DNA of 16,190 nt, from the NCBI GenBank assembly GCA_023418355.1, contig JAEZZU010000144.1:1-16190 (forward strand), written 5' to 3'. The DNA is from Pseudomonadota bacterium (lineage in GTDB: Bacteria; Pseudomonadota; Gammaproteobacteria; Burkholderiales; Burkholderiaceae_C). Positions 13,994 through 16,190 of this stretch are shown here, in pieces; position 1 is the stretch's first letter; every line of letters starts with the position of its first letter. The translations under genes were made by a program, and so were the position numbers. Under the pieces are notes generated by a model, which was given only the letters and a program-made list of their open reading frames with translations, searched no databases and was not told the DNA's origin.

Positions 13994-15334
13994 TTAAACC
14001 AGTGCCTGCAAGCGCTCGGCCATATCGTTCAGTCCACGCTGCAAGTAAAGATGCACCTCTGCCTCCAGCCCCAAGGCCGTACCCTGCTGCGCAATCTGTG
14101 CCAGCTTCGGGGCCATGGCCGCCAAACCTTGGGCCAGGGCATCGCGTTGCAAGCAGCCCTGCGGATCAACGGCAGGGCTACACACCGCATCCAGCACGCG
14201 CTGCCAGTCTGGCTGACCGTAGTCATTGCCTTCCCAGCGAATGCGGCGTGCAATGCCATCGGGGTGCAAGTACATGGGGGCGAAGTCAAACAGCGGCGTC
14301 AACGCCACGCGTCCCTCAAAGTCGCGCTGGATGGCGGTGTTACGGGCGTGGTTGTCTTTATTGCCCAAAGCCAGATTTACCACATCACGGCGCAGATACT
14401 CCAGCACCTCTGCTTGCGGATCGCTGCAATGCGCCACCAGTGCTTGGCACACGGCATCGTGGCTAGGCACGCTGTCAAAACCGTTATGCCCGGTGAACGA
14501 GGCAATACTCTCTTGCGCCAAGCGCACCACGCTGCGCGCGGGGCCGCTGGTATCCACGCACCGGTCAAAACGCTCAAACAACAGTACACGGCCATTTTCC
14601 AAGCGCAGCGGCGCATGCACCCGCAAACCCAACAGCTGCGCCAAATCCATGTACACCGGCTCATGCCGCAGAATTTGCGCCAGCGCGGCATCGCTGCCTC
14701 GGCTGAATTTGACGATGTAATGCCTGGCCGCCAGCGCATCGGGCAAGCTGTGGTCTAGGTGCAGCAGCCCCTCATCATCTGCCGTGAGCAGCAGCTTGGG
14801 CCACTCCCCCTGCACGCCCGAAGAACCCGCCACAAACAGCCCGTGCTGCGCCAGATATTCGCTGAACTCCTCCACCCGCGCAGACACCTCGTGCAACGCA
14901 AAACCGCGTGCCACCGCACCCGCTTGGCGGGCCAATTGTTCGGTATGCAGGTGCAGCCACTGCGCCGCTTCCTTGACGCGCACATTGCCTATCGGGTTAC
15001 CAGCGCCCGCCAGCAGCAAAGGCCAATCTGCCACCGCTTCTGCGCCTGCAGGCAAACCCAGGCGCCGCAGCAGTTCTGCACGGCCAAAACCTTGGGGCAA
15101 CATGTCCATCAACCACAGCGGCCACTGCGGGCATTCCAGTGGCTCCAAGCCGACTGGAAAGTGACAGCTGAGCGCATGCGCATCACGCTGGCCAAATTGG
15201 TCAACCGACCAGTCCACCGCATAGCCCGTATACGTCTTGGCGCGCCAGCCCTGCGCAGCCTCACCCCATAGGCTCACCGTGGCCGCATCATGCCAGTGGC
15301 CTTGGGCATGGATTTGCAAGGTGCAGGTGTTCAT
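13994..15334 (-). CDS. hipA: HipA-family Ser/Thr kinase toxin
   Basis: A 446-residue kinase-fold protein with a HipA N-terminal domain (residues 1-~130, including MLPQGFGRAELLRRLGL) and a HipA C-terminal catalytic domain. The catalytic loop reads GNKDNHARN (324-332), supplying the base Asp327 and Asn332, and the metal-binding Asp is in LFDF (Asp350). The P-loop region reads GSSGVQGEWPK (170-180) with two candidate autophosphorylation serines, rather than the AGAQEK-type loop of E. coli HipA. Family members phosphorylate aminoacyl-tRNA synthetases and induce dormancy; the target here is unknown. The ATG at 15334 is chosen because the HipA domain begins at once. An upstream ATG at 15373 lies inside the inverted-repeat site, and neither start has a good Shine-Dalgarno. 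The HTH gene follows by 12 bases. Confidence 0.9.
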   Translation of the reverse strand: MNTCTLQIHAQGHWHDAATVSLWGEAAQGWRAKTYTGYAVDWSVDQFGQRDAHALSCHFPVGLEPLECPQWPLWLMDMLPQGFGRAELLRRLGLPAGAEAVADWPLLLAGAGNPIGNVRVKEAAQWLHLHTEQLARQAGAVARGFALHEVSARVEEFSEYLAQHGLFVAGSSGVQGEWPKLLLTADDEGLLHLDHSLPDALAARHYIVKFSRGSDAALAQILRHEPVYMDLAQLLGLRVHAPLRLENGRVLLFERFDRCVDTSGPARSVVRLAQESIASFTGHNGFDSVPSHDAVCQALVAHCSDPQAEVLEYLRRDVVNLALGNKDNHARNTAIQRDFEGRVALTPLFDFAPMYLHPDGIARRIRWEGNDYGQPDWQRVLDAVCSPAVDPQGCLQRDALAQGLAAMAPKLAQIAQQGTALGLEAEVHLYLQRGLNDMAERLQALV

Positions 15335-15340
15335 AGGAGG

Positions 15341-15388
15341 TTTTCTATACAAATTAGAGGCTTCAAGGCTCATAGTATGTATAGAAAA
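15341..15388. promoter_or_regulatory. Inverted-repeat site 2, candidate operator of the hipA operon
   Basis: TTTTCTATAC (15341-15350) and GTATAGAAAA (15379-15388) form perfect 10-bp inverted arms with a 28-nt spacer, the same spacing as at 13616-13661. The first arm ends 6 bases before the hipA start, so the site covers the leader and probably the promoter. A pair of half-sites this far apart suits a looping or tetrameric HTH repressor. Confidence 0.75.
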
Positions 15389-15495
15389 AGTATGAAATGT
15401 GTGTTGCGTGGCTTTTCTGCCTAGATGTGCGCCAGGATGGCGACATGGGGTACACATGCATTGACGAGTCAAATCAGGCTCTAGCGCTTATGCAG

Positions 15496-15572
15496 CAAGC
15501 ACCAGCAGCTATCAAAACTGCAAACCCTGCGCCTCCTTCCACGCCTTCAGCTGGCTGGGCCGCAGGCCATAG
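15496..15572. repeat. Right 77-bp direct repeat flanking the hipA module (partner at 13413-13489)
   Basis: Comprises part of repeat-family copy 6 (15480-15518, AGCGCTTATGCAGCAAGC then ACCAGCAGCTATCAAAA) plus the last ~20 codons of the intact 81-codon gene. Same orientation as the left copy. Confidence 0.9.
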
Positions 15573-15757
15573 CGCGCCAGCACGCCTTCGTGCAGGCGGC
15601 GCAGTTCGTCCAGGATCAGCGCGCGCAGAGACTGGCGTTCGGCTTCGGGCAGGTCGGCGGGCAAGGGCAAGGCCAAGTCCAGCACAGTCTGCGCATTGGC
15701 CTGCGGTTGCTGCACCTCGGTACACATTGCGCCGTGGATAAAGCTCCAGTGCTTCAC
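15512..15757 (-). CDS. Small 81-residue protein, unrecognised
   Basis: I do not recognise a family. GTG start at 15757; an in-frame ATG at 15727 would give 71 residues, and neither start has a clear Shine-Dalgarno. The product is soluble and mostly helical (DLPEAERQSLRALILDELRR, then EGVLARYGLRPSQLKAWKEAQG); the end resembles a helix-turn-helix. The frame is supported by a remnant paralogue at 13435-13581 that preserves protein-level similarity at both ends. It lies upstream of hipA on the same strand (178 bases between stop and hipA ATG, holding a repeat and operator) and is divergent from the HTH gene at 15836 across 78 bases. An overlapping 95-codon frame is a shadow. Confidence 0.65.
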   Translation of the reverse strand: MKHWSFIHGAMCTEVQQPQANAQTVLDLALPLPADLPEAERQSLRALILDELRRLHEGVLARYGLRPSQLKAWKEAQGLQF

Positions 15758-15786
15758 TCACATTCGCTTTAGCTCACTTTTAATGA

Positions 15787-15826
15787 TTGACACATAAATT
15801 AGTCAAATAGCTTATTTTTGACTAAT
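15787..15826 (+). promoter_or_regulatory. Promoter and operator of the right-edge HTH gene
   Basis: A consensus -35 TTGACA sits at 15787-15792 with a weak -10 candidate (GCTTAT, 15810-15815) at 17 nt. Overlapping it is a perfect 10-bp inverted repeat, ATTAGTCAAA (15798-15807) and TTTGACTAAT (15817-15826), with a 9-nt spacer. It ends 9 bases before the ATG, which fits autorepression by the HTH protein. Confidence 0.7.
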
Positions 15827-15835
15827 ATCTGTGGC

Positions 15836-16190
15836 ATGCCTAAAAAATCACCGCCCCCTAGTCCTGCAGCCCATCTCCAGCGCCTGACCAGCCTGGGCGA
15901 GCGACTGCGCGCTGCGCGCTTGCGCCGCAAGTTCACGACCACTTTGATGGCGGAGCGCATGGGTGTGTCACGCGAGACTTTGCGGCGCATTGAACTGGGC
16001 GATGCCAGTGTGGCGCTGGGCAATTACTTTGCAGCACTGCATGTGCTGGGATTGGGGGCTGACCTTGACTTGCTGGCACAGGACGATGCCTTGGGCCGCC
16101 AGTTGCAAGATGCCAGCCTGATGGTGCAGCGCAAACCACGCGGGCGCAAATCGCAGGCAAGCGCTGCCGCTGCCCAAACTACTCCACCGC
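15836..16190 (+). CDS. XRE-family HTH regulator, HipB-like (3' end outside the window)
   Basis: An open frame from the ATG at 15836 to the window edge (118 codons, no stop reached). The product starts MPKKSPPPSPAAHL. A Cro/C1-type HTH follows at about 21-55 (LGERLRAARLRRKFTTTLMA, then ERMGVSRETLRRIELGD), and then a helical segment with LGRQLQDASL and a basic, Ala-rich tail (KPRGRKSQAS). This plan is common in the HTH genes placed directly before hipA genes, so a HipA partner may follow beyond the edge. It has its own promoter with a palindromic operator and is divergent from the 81-codon gene. It is not closely similar to the HTH protein at 13682. Confidence 0.85.
   Translation, partial: MPKKSPPPSPAAHLQRLTSLGERLRAARLRRKFTTTLMAERMGVSRETLRRIELGDASVALGNYFAALHVLGLGADLDLLAQDDALGRQLQDASLMVQRKPRGRKSQASAAAAQTTPP

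Noticed and set aside
13760..14758. 332-codon plus-strand frame antisense to the HTH and hipA genes
   Set aside because: His/Gln-rich shadow composition; the minus strand has clear HipA and HTH motifs.

Overview
The window looks like chromosome from a betaproteobacterium of the Comamonadaceae (Comamonas or a close relative). Coding sequence is GC-rich with G/C-ending third positions. A short intergenic repeat built around AGCGCTT..AAGCGCT and GCAGCTATCAAAA recurs, a repeat style I associate with this family. This is inference from style; there is no rRNA or marker gene here to settle it.

Left part (1-5100), ordinary chromosome. selD (selenophosphate synthetase, Cys form) ends in a textbook terminator. 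It is followed by a small secreted beta-sandwich protein, then an old-yellow-enzyme flavin reductase on the minus strand with its own terminator, and a small three-helix membrane protein. After an AT-rich gap comes a plus-strand pair: a 117-residue protein I do not recognise and a COG4339-type HD phosphohydrolase.

Middle (5400-13200), a cyclic-di-GMP-flavoured region. Two membrane-anchored GGDEF diguanylate cyclases with intact GGEEF and RxxD sites flank a tightly coupled minus-strand operon. The operon is a CrfC/RdcA-type dynamin-like GTPase, then an RdcB (YjcZ)-like protein (4-nt overlap), then a patatin phospholipase (8-nt overlap). In E. coli the CrfC/RdcA-RdcB pair is a GTPase partner system that feeds into a diguanylate cyclase. 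Here the pair carries an extra membrane-lipid effector and sits between two cyclases. The C-terminal half of the GTPase is strikingly AT-rich while its GTPase domain and both partner genes are GC-rich, so the gene looks like a chimera. The island is bracketed by ~155-175 bp direct repeats that include the last ~30 codons of a GGDEF gene. One copy belongs to the intact cyclase on the right; the other is a stranded tail that abuts the patatin stop codon.

Right part (13200-16190), toxin-antitoxin-like region. A HipA-family kinase gene precedes (reverse of the usual order) a small HTH gene. The pair is bracketed by two ~57 bp inverted-repeat sites with identical geometry (9-10 bp arms, 28-nt spacer). 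Outside these lie 77-bp direct repeats made of the tail of a small 81-codon gene; the left one is an internally deleted paralogue. A divergent HTH (HipB-like) regulator with a clear operator runs off the right edge and may begin a second such module.

The two islands share one architecture: a minus-strand module whose left side carries a copy of the 3' end of the gene on its right side, with the dispersed Comamonadaceae-type repeat at the junction. No integrase, transposase, CRISPR array, tRNA or rRNA was seen.
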